Counted from the first letter of the stretch, positions 18,952 to 28,246 are shown. The stretch is 64,000 nucleotides of DNA from Azospirillum ramasamyi (GCF_003233655.1 NZ_CP029829.1:1560978-1624977); one strand, 5' to 3'. Translations and numbers: made by a program. Notes: generated by a model from the letters alone, not told the origin.

Positions 18952-20148
18952 ATGACGGAATTTTTTGCGGCGGGGTGCGCGATGGCGGCTGCGGTTGGGA
19001 TGGCGTGTGCGCGTATCTTGAAGCGGGCCGGCAGGCTGTCGCTGGCCGCCGGCCTGCTGGCGACGCTGGCGGCCTGCGCCGGAACCACCCCGGCGGTCGA
19101 GGGGCAGCGCCGGGTCTCGCAGCGGCCGTCTCTCGATCAGGTGGCGCCGGACTTCCGCCATCTCGCCGGCTGGGTCGACGACGACCATGCCCTGGCGGTT
19201 CCCGCCGTGCAGCGCACCTGCGGCTGGGTCAGGAACCAGCCGCCAGGCAAGCCGCTGGGGCCGTTGCACGCCGCCGGCACCACCGACGACTGGCGCGCCA
19301 TCTGCGCCGCCGCCCGTGACCTCGCCCCCGGAGACAGCGAGGCGGCGCGCCGCTTCTTCGAGGCCTTCTTCGCCCCCCGCGACGTCAGCAACGGCGAGGA
19401 CGGCCTGTTCACCGGCTATTACGAGATCGAGCTGCGCGGCAGCTGGACGCGCACCGAGCGCTACAACGTCCCGCTCTACCGCATGCCGCCGCGCGGCAAG
19501 CACCGGCTGCCCAGCCGCGCCCGGATCGAAGCCGGCGCGCTGAAAGGCAAGGGGCTGGAACTGATGTGGGTGGACGACCCCATCGATGCCTTCTTCCTGG
19601 AAATCCAGGGCTCCGGCCGGGCGGTCATGGCCGACGGGTCGGTGGTCGGCATCCATTACGGCGGCCAGAACGGCCATGGCTATTACCCCATCGGCCGCCA
19701 TATCATCGACCGTGGCGACGCCACGCCGGAGCAGATGTCCTTGCAGCTGATCCGCCGCTGGCTGAAGGACAATCCGGCCGAGGCCCAGCGGGTGATGAAC
19801 CTCAACCCCTCCTACGTCTTCTTCAAGGTGAAACCCGAGGTCGGCGCCCGCGGCGCCCGCAACATGGAGCTGACGCCCGGCCGCAGCCTTGCGGTGGATG
19901 CGGCGCATATCCCGCTGGGCGTGCCGCTGTGGCTGGAGGTGCGCGACGCCCCGGTGCCGGGCGGCGCCATCAACCGGCTGGTGGTGGCGCAGGACACCGG
20001 CGGCGCCATCAAGGGTCCGGTGCGCGGCGACCTGTTCTGGGGCCACGGCCCGCAGGCGGAGGAAGGGGCCGGCGTGATGAAGGCGCGCGGCCGCTACACC
20101 ATGCTGGCTCCGCGCAACCTGTCGGTCGAGACCGCACAGCGGCGATGA
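18952..20148 (+). CDS. mltA: Membrane-bound lytic murein transglycosylase A
   Basis: Outer-membrane lipoprotein that cleaves peptidoglycan glycan strands. Up to 398 residues. A lipobox LLATLAAC follows a KRAGR n-region, so the mature protein starts at that Cys. The MltA barrel shows FTGYYEIELRGSW, DAFFLEIQGSGR and IHYGGQNGHGYYPIGR; the 3D domain follows with QDTGGAIKGPVRGDLFWGHG, whose Asp residues form the catalytic site. ATGs at 18952, 18982 and 19000 are all possible; 19000 gives the most ordinary lipoprotein signal, but none has a strong ribosome site. Its stop overlaps the next gene's ATG (ATGA). Confidence 0.9.
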   Translation: MTEFFAAGCAMAAAVGMACARILKRAGRLSLAAGLLATLAACAGTTPAVEGQRRVSQRPSLDQVAPDFRHLAGWVDDDHALAVPAVQRTCGWVRNQPPGKPLGPLHAAGTTDDWRAICAAARDLAPGDSEAARRFFEAFFAPRDVSNGEDGLFTGYYEIELRGSWTRTERYNVPLYRMPPRGKHRLPSRARIEAGALKGKGLELMWVDDPIDAFFLEIQGSGRAVMADGSVVGIHYGGQNGHGYYPIGRHIIDRGDATPEQMSLQLIRRWLKDNPAEAQRVMNLNPSYVFFKVKPEVGARGARNMELTPGRSLAVDAAHIPLGVPLWLEVRDAPVPGGAINRLVVAQDTGGAIKGPVRGDLFWGHGPQAEEGAGVMKARGRYTMLAPRNLSVETAQRR

Positions 20149-20702
20149 CCGCGGAGGCGATGACCGCAGGCGGGGATATCCGGCTGGAGCGCCTGACCGC
20201 CCTGCCCGGCCGGGACGCGGCGCTGGCGGCGTTGGTGGAGATCTTCTTCGCTTCCACCACCCGGACGGAGTTCGCCTCCCCGGCCGAACGCGCCGCCTTC
20301 CTCGACACCTGGACCGGCTGGTATGTGGCGGAAGCGCCGCGCGACATCTGGATGGCGTTGGCGGGCGAGGGTCTGGTCGTCGGCTATCTCACCGGCTGCA
20401 AGGACAGCGCGGGCTCGGTCGAACTGGCGCGGCGCATCCCGAAATACGAGGTCTTCGCCGATCATTTCACCGCCTACCCCGCCCATTTCCATGTGAATGT
20501 CCGGCCGGGCTGGCGGGACCATGGGCTGGGCCGCCGTCTGGTCGACCGCTTCGCCGAGGATTGCCGGTCCGACGGCCTGCCCGGCGTGCATCTGGTCACC
20601 GCCGTCTTCGCCCGCAATGTCGGATTCTACCAGCGTGCCGGCTTCACCGACGCCTGCCAGCGCGGGCCGCTGCTGTTCCTGGGCCGGCGCCTGGATACCT
20701 GA
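20145..20702 (+). CDS. GNAT-family N-acetyltransferase
   Basis: Cytosolic acetyltransferase of 185 residues; substrate unknown. The acetyl-CoA binding motif A is visible as FHVNVRPGWRDHGLGRRLVDRF (key residues R-x-x-G-L-G-R-R), followed by GVHLVTAVFARNVGFYQRAGF. ATG at 20145 overlaps the mltA stop as ATGA, indicating translational coupling; an alternative ATG at 20160 has GGAGG too close for a normal site. Co-transcription with mltA hints at cell-wall metabolism, but this is weak. The RNA methyltransferase gene follows after 57 bases. Confidence 0.82.
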   Translation: MTAEAMTAGGDIRLERLTALPGRDAALAALVEIFFASTTRTEFASPAERAAFLDTWTGWYVAEAPRDIWMALAGEGLVVGYLTGCKDSAGSVELARRIPKYEVFADHFTAYPAHFHVNVRPGWRDHGLGRRLVDRFAEDCRSDGLPGVHLVTAVFARNVGFYQRAGFTDACQRGPLLFLGRRLDT

Positions 20703-20759
20703 CTTCACCGGCATGGCTGTGCTAGGCAGAGGCATCTCCCTGCCGGAAAGCCCGTTGCC

Positions 20760-21524
20760 ATGACCCGCCCGCCCCTGCTGATCGAAAGCCCGCAGAATCC
20801 GCAGTTCAAGCGTTGGGAGTCGGCGCTGGAAAGCCGTGGGCTGAAGAAGAACGGCAAGTTCCTGCTGGCCGGGCTGAAGACGGTGCCGGAGGCGCTGCGC
20901 CAGCATCCCGGCCGCTTCGAGCGCATCCTGTTCACCGACCCGGCGCAGATCGCCGGCTGGCGCCTGCCGCCGGGGGTGGAGCCGGTGCAACTCGCCCCCG
21001 CCCTGTTCCGGGCGCTGGACGTGTCGGGCACCGGCTTCCCGCTGCTGGTCGGCGCGGTGCCGAAGATGCCGGCAATCGACCTGTCGCAGCCGCCGCGGGG
21101 GCTGGAGCTTCTCTGCGCGCTGGGCGATCCCAGCAACCTCGGCGCCCTGCTGCGCAGTGCGGCATCCTTCGGCGTGTCGCGGATCGTGCTGCTGGAGGGG
21201 GCGGCGCATCCCTTCCACCCCAAATGCCTGCGCGCGGCGTCCAACGCGCAGTTCGCGCTGACCCTGCTGCGCGGCCCGCGCTGGAGCGCGGTGAACGAGG
21301 CGGCGGGGCCGCTCTATGCGCTGGACGGCGGCGGCGAGGATCTGACCCGCTTCGACTGGCCGGCGGACATGCGGCTGATCCTGGGCGAGGAAGGCCAGGG
21401 CGTGCCGGCGGACTGCCCGGCGACGCGGCTGTCGGTGCCGACGACGGGCGCGGTGGAGTCGCTGAACGCCACCGTGGCGGTCAGCGTGGCGCTGTTCGCG
21501 CGGTATGCGGCGGTGAGGGGTTAG
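20760..21524 (+). CDS. TrmH/SpoU-family RNA 2'-O-methyltransferase
   Basis: SPOUT-fold methyltransferase of 254 residues. The substrate-binding N-terminal part carries SPQNPQFKRWESALESRG-type sequence; the SpoU motifs are LGDPSNLGALLRSAASFG (motif 1), ILGEEGQGVP (motif 2) and VPTTGAVESLNATVAVSVAL (motif 3). The target could be a 23S rRNA or tRNA ribose; not decidable from sequence alone. ATG at 20760; same strand as the GNAT gene, probably the last gene of the mltA operon. Convergent with the phytochrome gene 44 bases away. Confidence 0.88.
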   Translation: MTRPPLLIESPQNPQFKRWESALESRGLKKNGKFLLAGLKTVPEALRQHPGRFERILFTDPAQIAGWRLPPGVEPVQLAPALFRALDVSGTGFPLLVGAVPKMPAIDLSQPPRGLELLCALGDPSNLGALLRSAASFGVSRIVLLEGAAHPFHPKCLRAASNAQFALTLLRGPRWSAVNEAAGPLYALDGGGEDLTRFDWPADMRLILGEEGQGVPADCPATRLSVPTTGAVESLNATVAVSVALFARYAAVRG

Positions 21525-21568
21525 GCTTCGATTGCCCCGCCCTGACCCGGCGAGAATCCCGTACCCCC

Positions 21569-24118
21569 TTACCCCATCACCGAAGCCAGCACCTGCACCA
21601 CCTGGTCCGACCCGTAGGGCTTCTTCAGCACCGGCACGTCCGCGAAGCGTTCCGGCACCGCGGCGGCCTCGCCATAGCCGGTCGCGAACACGAAGGGGAT
21701 GCCCAGTTCCCGCAGCCGGTCGGCGACGGCGACCGAGGTCTCGTTGCCGAGGTTGATGTCCAGCACGCCGACCACCGGCGGATCGTCGGTCAGCAGGCGC
21801 AAGGCGTGGCGGACGCCGGCGGCGGTGTTGACGCGGCTGGCGCCGAAGCTCAGCAGCACGTCCTCCGTCGCCATGGCGATGATCATGTTGTCTTCCAGAA
21901 GCAGCACCGGGCCGCCAATGGAGAAGTCGGCCGCCGGCACGGGCAGGCTGCGCCGTCCGGCATCGGGCAGGCTGTCGGCCACGGTCACAAATTGCGCCGG
22001 GATCATGAAGCGCGCCCGCAGGCCGGACAGTGCATAGCTTACTTCCGCCTCGCCCTTCAGGTCGTGCGGGACGGAACGCTCGATCACCGTGGTGCCGAAT
22101 CCGGTGCGGGACGGCGGGCGCACCGGCGGGCCGCCATGCTCCTGCCACTCGATCAGCAGCCGCCCGCCCTCGTCGAGCGACCAGTCGGCCTCGACCCACC
22201 CGCCGCCGTCGCTGAGCGCGCCGTACTTGGCCGAATTGGTCGTCAGTTCATGCACCACCAAGGCGAAGACGGAAAAAGCCTGGGGCGCCAGCAGAACGTC
22301 GGGGCCGGTCAGCCGCACCCGTTCGCTGCTGGCCGACAGGTAGGCGCCGACCTCCGCCGCGATCAGGGCGCGCAGCGCGGCCGGTCCCCAGTTGTCGGCG
22401 GTGATCTGGTCATGGGCGCGGGCCAGCGCCTCGATGCGGGCGGCGACGATGGCGGCGAAGTGCTGCACCGTTTCCGCTCCGCTCTCGCTCTGGCGCACCA
22501 GCGCGCGGACGAGGCTGAGGATGTTGCGGACCCGGTGGTTCAATTCGGCGATCAGCAACTCCTGCCGCTCGGTCGCCTCCTTGCGGGTGCGGCCGGCGAC
22601 GTCGGCCAGCCGCAGAACCACCTCCAGCAGCGTCACCCGCAAGGATTCGGCGCTGCGCTGGTCAAGCTCGCTCCAGGGCTGCGACCGGCCGCGCACGGTC
22701 TCCTTCCAGGCCTCGAAGCTCTTGCGCGGGGTCAGGCGCGGGCCGTTGGGGCCGTACTGCGCCGGCTTCGACGGATCGCCGGCCCAAGTGACGGTGCGGA
22801 CCAGTTCCTTGCGGAAGAAGACCAGATAATCGCGCGGCGAGCGCGACACCGGTATGGCGAGCAGGCCGCAGGCGCGTTCGGTGAAGTCGCGGGCCGGCGG
22901 ATGGACGGATCCCAGCCGGTCGGTGAGATAGACCTTGCTGGGCGGCGTCCGGTGCAGGAAACGCATGACGCCCAGCGTCTCCTCCCGCGTCGGCGTCTCG
23001 CCCTCCATCTGCAGCTGACCGTCGATGCAACAGGCGAAGCCGTCGCAGTGGATCAGAGCGCGCAGTTCGCTGGCGAAGGTGACCAGACTGTCCAGCGGCG
23101 ATTCGCTGTCGGCCAGCATCGACATGATGCGGACATGGGCGCGGCGCACCTGCGCCTCGCTCTGGTCCTCCTGCTCGCGCTCCCGCCCTTCCAGAAGCAG
23201 CGAGACCATCTGCCCGAACAGTTCGGCGGTGGTGCGCAGTTCGAAGGACAGCGAGCGCGCCTGCCGGTGGTGGCAGGCGAACAGGCCCCACAGCTTGCCG
23301 TGCCGCAGGATCGACACGGACAGCGAGGCGCCGACCCCCATGTTGCGCAGATACTCGACATGGATCTGCGAGACGCTGCGCAACAGGCAGAGCGACAGGT
23401 CCAGCGGCTGGCCGGTGGGGTCGAGCGCCGGCACCACCGGCACCGGCACCGCGTCGACGTCGGCGATGCCGCGCAGACAGTTGCGCTCGTACAGGCGCCG
23501 GGCCTGCTGCGGGATGTCGGAGGCCGGATAGCGCTGGCCGAGGAAGCTGCCGATGCCGTGCACCGCCGATTCGGCGATCACCTCCCCCGCGCCGTCGGCG
23601 TCGAAGCGGTAGACCATCACCCGGTCGAAGCCGGTCAGCGCCCGCATCTGGCGCGCCGCCTCGCGGCAGAAGGCGTCGAAGCCGCGGGTATTCTGGACCC
23701 GCCCGAGCATGGAGCGAAGCAGCGACCCGGAATCCTGCGGCCCCTCGCCTTCGCTGGGTTCAGCCTCGATCACGATGGTCGAGCCGGAGAGATGGACGGC
23801 GACGTCGCAGACCGGGACGGTTGCCGACAGGGTGACGCCGAAGGCGCGTTCGACGCTGCCGTTGATGTGGGCCACCTGCAGCCTGCCGCGGATGGTGTGC
23901 AGCGCGTCCATGGCGATGACGCGCGACAGCGGCATGCCGAGCAAATCCTCGGGCTCCACCCCCAGCCATTGGCCGATATTGGCGGAGGCGTGCAGGACGA
24001 TCCAATCGGCCGTGACGGCGATCAGGAAGCCGGTGGGCTGGATCAGACCCAACTGATGAATGGGCTCCCGGTCGCAATCGGTGAGGTCGACAGACCCCGA
24101 AGGAACAGGGCTGCTCAT
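21569..24118 (-). CDS. Bacteriophytochrome with HWE histidine kinase and C-terminal receiver
   Basis: Red/far-red light sensor of 849 residues. PAS (about 10-115) with biliverdin-attachment Cys15 in LTDCDREPIH; GAF (about 145-310) with PASDIP (Asp201) and His253 in SQIHVEYLRNMG, plus FACHH near 283; PHY with the tongue motif PRKSF (464-468). The kinase is of the HWE type: His528 in ELNHRVRN, VVHELTTNSAKYG, and IEWQEHGGP. A receiver (about 730-849, Asp in GVLDINLG) is fused at the end. The PAS motif reads IQPTG where related phytochromes usually have IQPHG. No heme oxygenase gene is nearby, so chromophore supply must come from elsewhere. Convergent with the SpoU gene; the region upstream contains a dyad. 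Confidence 0.92.
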   Translation of the reverse strand: MSSPVPSGSVDLTDCDREPIHQLGLIQPTGFLIAVTADWIVLHASANIGQWLGVEPEDLLGMPLSRVIAMDALHTIRGRLQVAHINGSVERAFGVTLSATVPVCDVAVHLSGSTIVIEAEPSEGEGPQDSGSLLRSMLGRVQNTRGFDAFCREAARQMRALTGFDRVMVYRFDADGAGEVIAESAVHGIGSFLGQRYPASDIPQQARRLYERNCLRGIADVDAVPVPVVPALDPTGQPLDLSLCLLRSVSQIHVEYLRNMGVGASLSVSILRHGKLWGLFACHHRQARSLSFELRTTAELFGQMVSLLLEGREREQEDQSEAQVRRAHVRIMSMLADSESPLDSLVTFASELRALIHCDGFACCIDGQLQMEGETPTREETLGVMRFLHRTPPSKVYLTDRLGSVHPPARDFTERACGLLAIPVSRSPRDYLVFFRKELVRTVTWAGDPSKPAQYGPNGPRLTPRKSFEAWKETVRGRSQPWSELDQRSAESLRVTLLEVVLRLADVAGRTRKEATERQELLIAELNHRVRNILSLVRALVRQSESGAETVQHFAAIVAARIEALARAHDQITADNWGPAALRALIAAEVGAYLSASSERVRLTGPDVLLAPQAFSVFALVVHELTTNSAKYGALSDGGGWVEADWSLDEGGRLLIEWQEHGGPPVRPPSRTGFGTTVIERSVPHDLKGEAEVSYALSGLRARFMIPAQFVTVADSLPDAGRRSLPVPAADFSIGGPVLLLEDNMIIAMATEDVLLSFGASRVNTAAGVRHALRLLTDDPPVVGVLDINLGNETSVAVADRLRELGIPFVFATGYGEAAAVPERFADVPVLKKPYGSDQVVQVLASVMG

Positions 24119-24520
24119 CGAGCAAAGATTTCGGACAAAAGCGACCTCAAGCGGTAGCTAGACCAGTGGCGCTTGTCACGCCCTGCCAAGGGATTTGATA
24201 AACAATTTAGGCAGGACAATGGTGCGCCGCAACGCTCCAAATTGGCTATTCCTATGTTCTAATTAATCCGCGTTAACTTAACATAGGATAAGCAGGGAAG
24301 TGCTTGGCGCATGATTTCGCGCATGATTTCGTTATGCCTGGCTTTTATTACCAACAATTCCTAGGGCTATTCCGATGACCCTCGCAACCGCGAATCGCCG
24401 CCTGCGCAGTGCCGTCCGGCGCCGGCAAGGGCGGGGACGGCACACGGGCATGGCGGGCCGGCGGCCCTGCCCCGACGGCAGGCTGCAGGTTCGAAAATCG
24501 TCGGGCCGGATGGAGGAGGA
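24119..24520. other. A+T-rich regulatory region upstream of the phytochrome gene
   Basis: 402 bases without a convincing gene. It is markedly richer in A+T between about 24180 and 24370 than the surrounding DNA. It contains the dyad CCTATGTT (24251-24258) / AACATAGG (24280-24287) and a perfect 12-base tandem repeat GCGCATGATTTC (24307-24318, 24319-24330). It should hold the phytochrome promoter; the recN gene ends at its right side. Confidence 0.5.
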
Positions 24521-26197
24521 TCAGCCGCGGCCGGCGATCAGGCTGTCGGCCGCGGCGCGGGCTTCGGCGGTAACCGTGGCGCCCGACAGCATGCGGGCGA
24601 TCTCCTCCCGCCGCTCGTCGCCGTCGAGTTCGGCGACGCCGGTGGTGACCTGCTCGCCCTTCTGCGACTTCTGCACCTTCAGGTGAACGGCGCCGCGCGC
24701 AGCGACCTGCGGGCTATGGGTGACGACCAGCACCTGCAGGCCATGGCCCAGCGTTTCCAGCCGCTCGCCCACCGCGGCGGCGACGGCGCCGCCGATGCCG
24801 GTGTCCACCTCGTCGAACACCAGCGTGCCGACGGTGGAGGTCTGGGCCAGCACCACCTTCAGCGCCAGCATGAAGCGCGCCAGCTCGCCGCCCGACGCGA
24901 TCTTGTTCAGCGCACCCGGCGGGGAGCCGGGGTTGGTCGCGACCTGGAAGGCGACGCGGTCGATGCCGGACGCGTTCCATTCCGCCTCGTCGAGCGGCTC
25001 GACCAGCGTGCGGAACTTCGCCTTTTCCATCTTCAACGGCGCCAGTTCGCCGGCGACCGCGACGTCCAGGCGGCCGGCGGCCTCGCGGCGGGCGGCGCTC
25101 AGCGTCTCGGCGGCCTTGTGGAAGGTGGCGCGGGCCTGCTCGGCCTCCTTCGCCAGCTTGGCCAGCAGGTCGCCCTGATCCTCGATCAACAGCAGGCGGC
25201 CGGCCATCTCTTCGCGCAGAGCCGCCAAGGCGTCCACGTCCACGCCATGCTTGCGGGCGGCGGCGCGCAGCGCGAACAGCCGCTCCTCCAGCTTTTCCAG
25301 CGCGCGGGGGTCCATGTCGACGCTGCTGGAGGCGGTCTGCAGGGCGGCGATGGCCTCCCCCGCCTCGGTCGCGGCACGGTCGAGCGCGGCGATCACCGGG
25401 TCCAGCGTGCCGCCGGCCCGGTCGGCGATGCGGCTCAGCGTGCGGATGGCCGAGGCCAGCGCCCGTTCGACGCCGCGGTCGCCCGACAGTTCCGCATAGG
25501 CGGCGTTCATGCCGTCGACCAGCTTTTCCCGGTGCATCAGCACCGCGCGGGTCTCCGACAACTCCTCCTCCTCGCCGGGTTTGGGGGCGAGCGCGTCCAA
25601 TTCGGCCACGGCGTGGCGGAGATATTCCTCCTCGGAACGGGCACGGGCGATGTCGGCGGCGGCGGAATGGCGCGCGTCCTCGACCTGCCTCCAGGCGCGG
25701 TGCGCTGCGGCGACCTGCGCCGCCTGGGCGGACAGCCCGGCATAGGCGTCGAGCACCCCGCGATGGGTCTGCGGGTTCAGCAGGCCGTGGGTGTCGAACT
25801 GCCCATGCACCTCGACCAGCTCGGCGCCCAGCGTCTTCAGCAGGCCGACGCCGACCGGCTGGTCGTTCACCCAGGCGCGGCTGCGGCCGTCGGTGTTGAC
25901 GGTGCGGCGGATCACCAGCGCGCCGTCGCCGGAATCGGCGTCCAGACCCTGCTCCTTGAGGATGGCGAAGGCCGGGTGGTCGCCCGACAGCTCGAATTCC
26001 GCGGTGACGGAGGCCTGATCGGCGCCATGGCGCACCAGACCGGAATCCGCCCGAGCGCCCAGCGCCAGCCCCAGCGCGTCGAGCAGGATCGACTTGCCGG
26101 CGCCGGTCTCGCCGGTCAGGGCGCACAGGCCCTTGCGGAAGGACAGGCTCAGCCGCTCGATCAGGACGACGTCCCGGATCGTCAGCGACACGAGCAT
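24521..26197 (-). CDS. recN: DNA repair protein RecN
   Basis: SMC-like ATPase of 558 residues acting in double-strand break repair. Walker A GETGAGKSILLDALGLALG near residue 30; long central coiled coil; C-terminal ABC signature IASGGELARFMLALK, Walker B LVFDEVDTGIGG and the switch region VVTHSPQVAA. ATG at 26197 (MLVSLTIRDVVLIE) is chosen because AGGA lies six bases upstream and it matches the family N-terminus. It starts 8 bases after the bamD stop, the usual bamD-recN order. Confidence 0.95.
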   Translation of the reverse strand: MLVSLTIRDVVLIERLSLSFRKGLCALTGETGAGKSILLDALGLALGARADSGLVRHGADQASVTAEFELSGDHPAFAILKEQGLDADSGDGALVIRRTVNTDGRSRAWVNDQPVGVGLLKTLGAELVEVHGQFDTHGLLNPQTHRGVLDAYAGLSAQAAQVAAAHRAWRQVEDARHSAAADIARARSEEEYLRHAVAELDALAPKPGEEEELSETRAVLMHREKLVDGMNAAYAELSGDRGVERALASAIRTLSRIADRAGGTLDPVIAALDRAATEAGEAIAALQTASSSVDMDPRALEKLEERLFALRAAARKHGVDVDALAALREEMAGRLLLIEDQGDLLAKLAKEAEQARATFHKAAETLSAARREAAGRLDVAVAGELAPLKMEKAKFRTLVEPLDEAEWNASGIDRVAFQVATNPGSPPGALNKIASGGELARFMLALKVVLAQTSTVGTLVFDEVDTGIGGAVAAAVGERLETLGHGLQVLVVTHSPQVAARGAVHLKVQKSQKGEQVTTGVAELDGDERREEIARMLSGATVTAEARAAADSLIAGRG

Positions 26198-26205
26198 GGA
26201 GCGTC

Positions 26206-27021
26206 CTAGAACAGGGAGTTCCAGGCTTTGCTGATCCACGACTTCTCGTTTCGCTCGGGACGCAGATTGGCGTCCACCAGCAGTGCGTAGCTGTCCGTGT
26301 ACCATTCGCTGCCGGGGAAGTTGTGGCCGAGCACGGCCGCGGCGGCTTTCGCCTCGTCGGTCACGCCCAGCGCCAGATAGCACTCCACCAGCCGGTGCAG
26401 CGCCTCCGCCACATGGGACGTGGTCTGGTAATTTTCAACGACGACGCGGAAGCGGTTGATCGCGGCGGTATACTGATGCTGACGCAGGTAGAAGCGACCG
26501 ACCTCCATTTCCTTGCCGGCAAGGTGGTCGTTGGTCAGGTCGATCTTCAGCCGCGCGTCGCGGGCGTATTGGCTGTCCGGGAAACGGCGCGCCACCTCCG
26601 ACAGGGCGTCGAGCGCCTGCCGGGTCATCCGCTGGTCGCGGCGGACGTCGGTGATCTGCTCGTAATAGCACAGCGCCCGCATGTAATAGGCGTAATCGAC
26701 GTCCGGGCTGCCCGGATGAAGCTGGATGAAGCGGTCGAGCGCCAGGATGGCGTCGTCGTATTTCAGATCCTGGTAATGGGCGTAGGCGGCAAGAAGCTGC
26801 GCCTTGCTGGCCGAATCCGAATAGGGATGCTGCCGCTCCACCTCGTCGTAGAGCTTCGCGGCCTTCTTGAAGGCCTCCTCGCGCATCGCCGCGTCGGCTT
26901 CCGACAGAAGCTGGTCGGCCGGACGTTCGACATACACGTCCTCCTTGGTGGAGGAGCAGGCGGTCAGGGCGGCGGACAGGAGGATGGCCGTCAGCGGCAG
27001 GCGGTACGGGCGAGGAAGCAT
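26206..27021 (-). CDS. bamD: Outer membrane protein assembly lipoprotein BamD
   Basis: Essential lipoprotein of the BAM complex, 271 residues. Signal peptide with lipobox LTAC (Cys22 in the start MLPRPYRLPLTAILLSAALTAC region). TPR-type helices follow: EEAFKKAAKLYDEVERQHP, AQLLAAYAHYQDLKYDDAI and MRALCYYEQITDVRRDQ. Length fits the family. ATG at 27021 is set by the signal peptide. recN follows after 8 bases. Just upstream lies a weak copy of the G/C palindrome family. Confidence 0.94.
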   Translation of the reverse strand: MLPRPYRLPLTAILLSAALTACSSTKEDVYVERPADQLLSEADAAMREEAFKKAAKLYDEVERQHPYSDSASKAQLLAAYAHYQDLKYDDAILALDRFIQLHPGSPDVDYAYYMRALCYYEQITDVRRDQRMTRQALDALSEVARRFPDSQYARDARLKIDLTNDHLAGKEMEVGRFYLRQHQYTAAINRFRVVVENYQTTSHVAEALHRLVECYLALGVTDEAKAAAAVLGHNFPGSEWYTDSYALLVDANLRPERNEKSWISKAWNSLF

Positions 27022-27131
27022 CGTCGTCTTGGGCGCTTTCGAAGTTGCCCCTGTATAGCACGCCGGGGTGAGGGCGCCGCAAGCGGTAACGCTGGGGTGG
27101 CCCGGGCAATCGGATTTGAGGAGCGGAGGAA

Positions 27132-27161
27132 TTCCCTCCTCCCACCGGCGGGAGAGGGATT
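27132..27161. repeat. G/C palindrome, imperfect member of REP-like family
   Basis: CCCTCCTCCC-ACCGGC-GGGAGAGGG forms an imperfect hairpin between the cheZ and bamD genes. It shares the core of the hairpins at 6917-6941 and 63865-63887. Confidence 0.4.
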
Positions 27162-27196
27162 CGACGAGGCGGATGAGCGGGTGGGCGCCCCCGCCC

Positions 27197-27931
27197 CTAC
27201 CCGAACAGCGCGTCGATGTCGGCCTGGCTGATGTTGCCGCTGTCCGGGGTGGCTTCGGCCGGGCCGTGCAGATCCAGATCATCGTCCTTCTTGGTGACCG
27301 ACGGCGGCAGCGGCATCGCCTCGAACTCGCGCTTGTTCCACAGGCCCATCATGGCGTCGACGCGCTCCTCGATGAAGGACATGGCGCGGACGACCTTGGT
27401 GATGCGCTGGCCTGTCAGATCCTGGAAGTTGCAGGCCTCGTAGATGCGGACGATGACGTCGACCATGTCGTTGACGCGGTCGTTGTGATAGCCCTCCGGC
27501 AGGGACGACTTCAGTTCCGACACCACCTCTTCCAGCTCTTCGGCGCAGGCCATGATGGTGTTGGTCGCGGCCTCCGTCGCGGCGACGACGGCGCTCAACT
27601 CCTGGCTGGCCTGCTGGAACTTGTCGTCGCCGGCCAGCGGGTGGCGGATGGCCGCCATTTCCACCTTGGTCGCCTTGATGCGGCCGGAGATGTCGGCGAT
27701 CTCCACCTGGATCTGGTCGATCTGCGCCGCGTCCATGGTCAGGAAGCGGTCCAGCTTGGCGCCCAGGTCGCCGATGGCACGCAGAACCTCGGTGTTGTCG
27801 GCCTGGACCACCTGGGCCGGCAGCGGCAGCGCCGCGGCGGCGGCACCGTCTTCCATGAGGGCCTGGAACGGGTGCCCGGATTTGCGGGCCTTCTGAAGCT
27901 CGGCCATGAAGGGCTTGGTCATCTGCTTCAT
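27197..27931 (-). CDS. cheZ: Protein phosphatase CheZ
   Basis: CheY-P phosphatase, 244 residues. The catalytic block ACNFQDLTGQRITKVVRAM holds the Asp/Gln pair expected for CheZ, flanked by long helices (IDQIQVEIADISGRI, AEELEEVVSELKSSLPEG). The C-terminus ends SQADIDALFG, a short acidic/hydrophobic tail of the sort that binds CheY in CheZ. ATG choices at 27931 and 27922 are both plausible; GAGG lies right against the first and nine bases before the second. The second CheZ-type gene and cheY lie upstream on the same strand, so the three probably form one taxis module. Confidence 0.88.
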   Translation of the reverse strand: MKQMTKPFMAELQKARKSGHPFQALMEDGAAAAALPLPAQVVQADNTEVLRAIGDLGAKLDRFLTMDAAQIDQIQVEIADISGRIKATKVEMAAIRHPLAGDDKFQQASQELSAVVAATEAATNTIMACAEELEEVVSELKSSLPEGYHNDRVNDMVDVIVRIYEACNFQDLTGQRITKVVRAMSFIEERVDAMMGLWNKREFEAMPLPPSVTKKDDDLDLHGPAEATPDSGNISQADIDALFG

Positions 27932-28133
27932 CCTCGGTCCCGCCTCTCGGAAATGGCCACCGGTGGCCTGGGTGGTGAATATGTGGGTGTGATTTAATGT
28001 ATGGTTGCGTACCGGGTCTGCGTTCTGAAACCGTCGACCGCGCCGCATGGGGCCATCGGCCTGCCGGGCGGGTCAATCAGGGGAAACCTAGGGGGAGAGG
28101 CCGGACGGACGGGCCGGCGCGGCTTCCCCGCCT

Positions 28134-28155
28134 AAAGCGAATGTGCATTCGCTTT
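28134..28155. repeat. Palindrome AAAGCGAATG-TG-CATTCGCTTT
   Basis: Ten-base perfect stem with a two-base loop. It lies between the two CheZ-type genes, and a related hairpin occurs at 28225-28246. It may act as a terminator or be a mobile palindrome. Confidence 0.6.
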
Positions 28156-28224
28156 GGATTCTTATGACCTCATTCGCCGGTCGGGCCTCGGCCGCATGAG
28201 CGGCCGGGGTCGCCGTCGCGGTCC

Positions 28225-28246
28225 AAAGCGGATGGCAATCCGCTTT
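28225..28246. repeat. Palindrome AAAGCGGAT-GGCA-ATCCGCTTT
   Basis: Nine-base perfect stem with a four-base loop, overlapping the stop codon of the CheZ-like gene (minus-strand TAA at 28245-28247). It shares the AAAGCG-GCTTT ends of the hairpin at 28134-28155. Confidence 0.6.

Noticed and set aside
24375..24686. 103-codon frame before and into recN
   Set aside because: Arg-rich, no domain, overlaps the 3' end of recN on the opposite strand.
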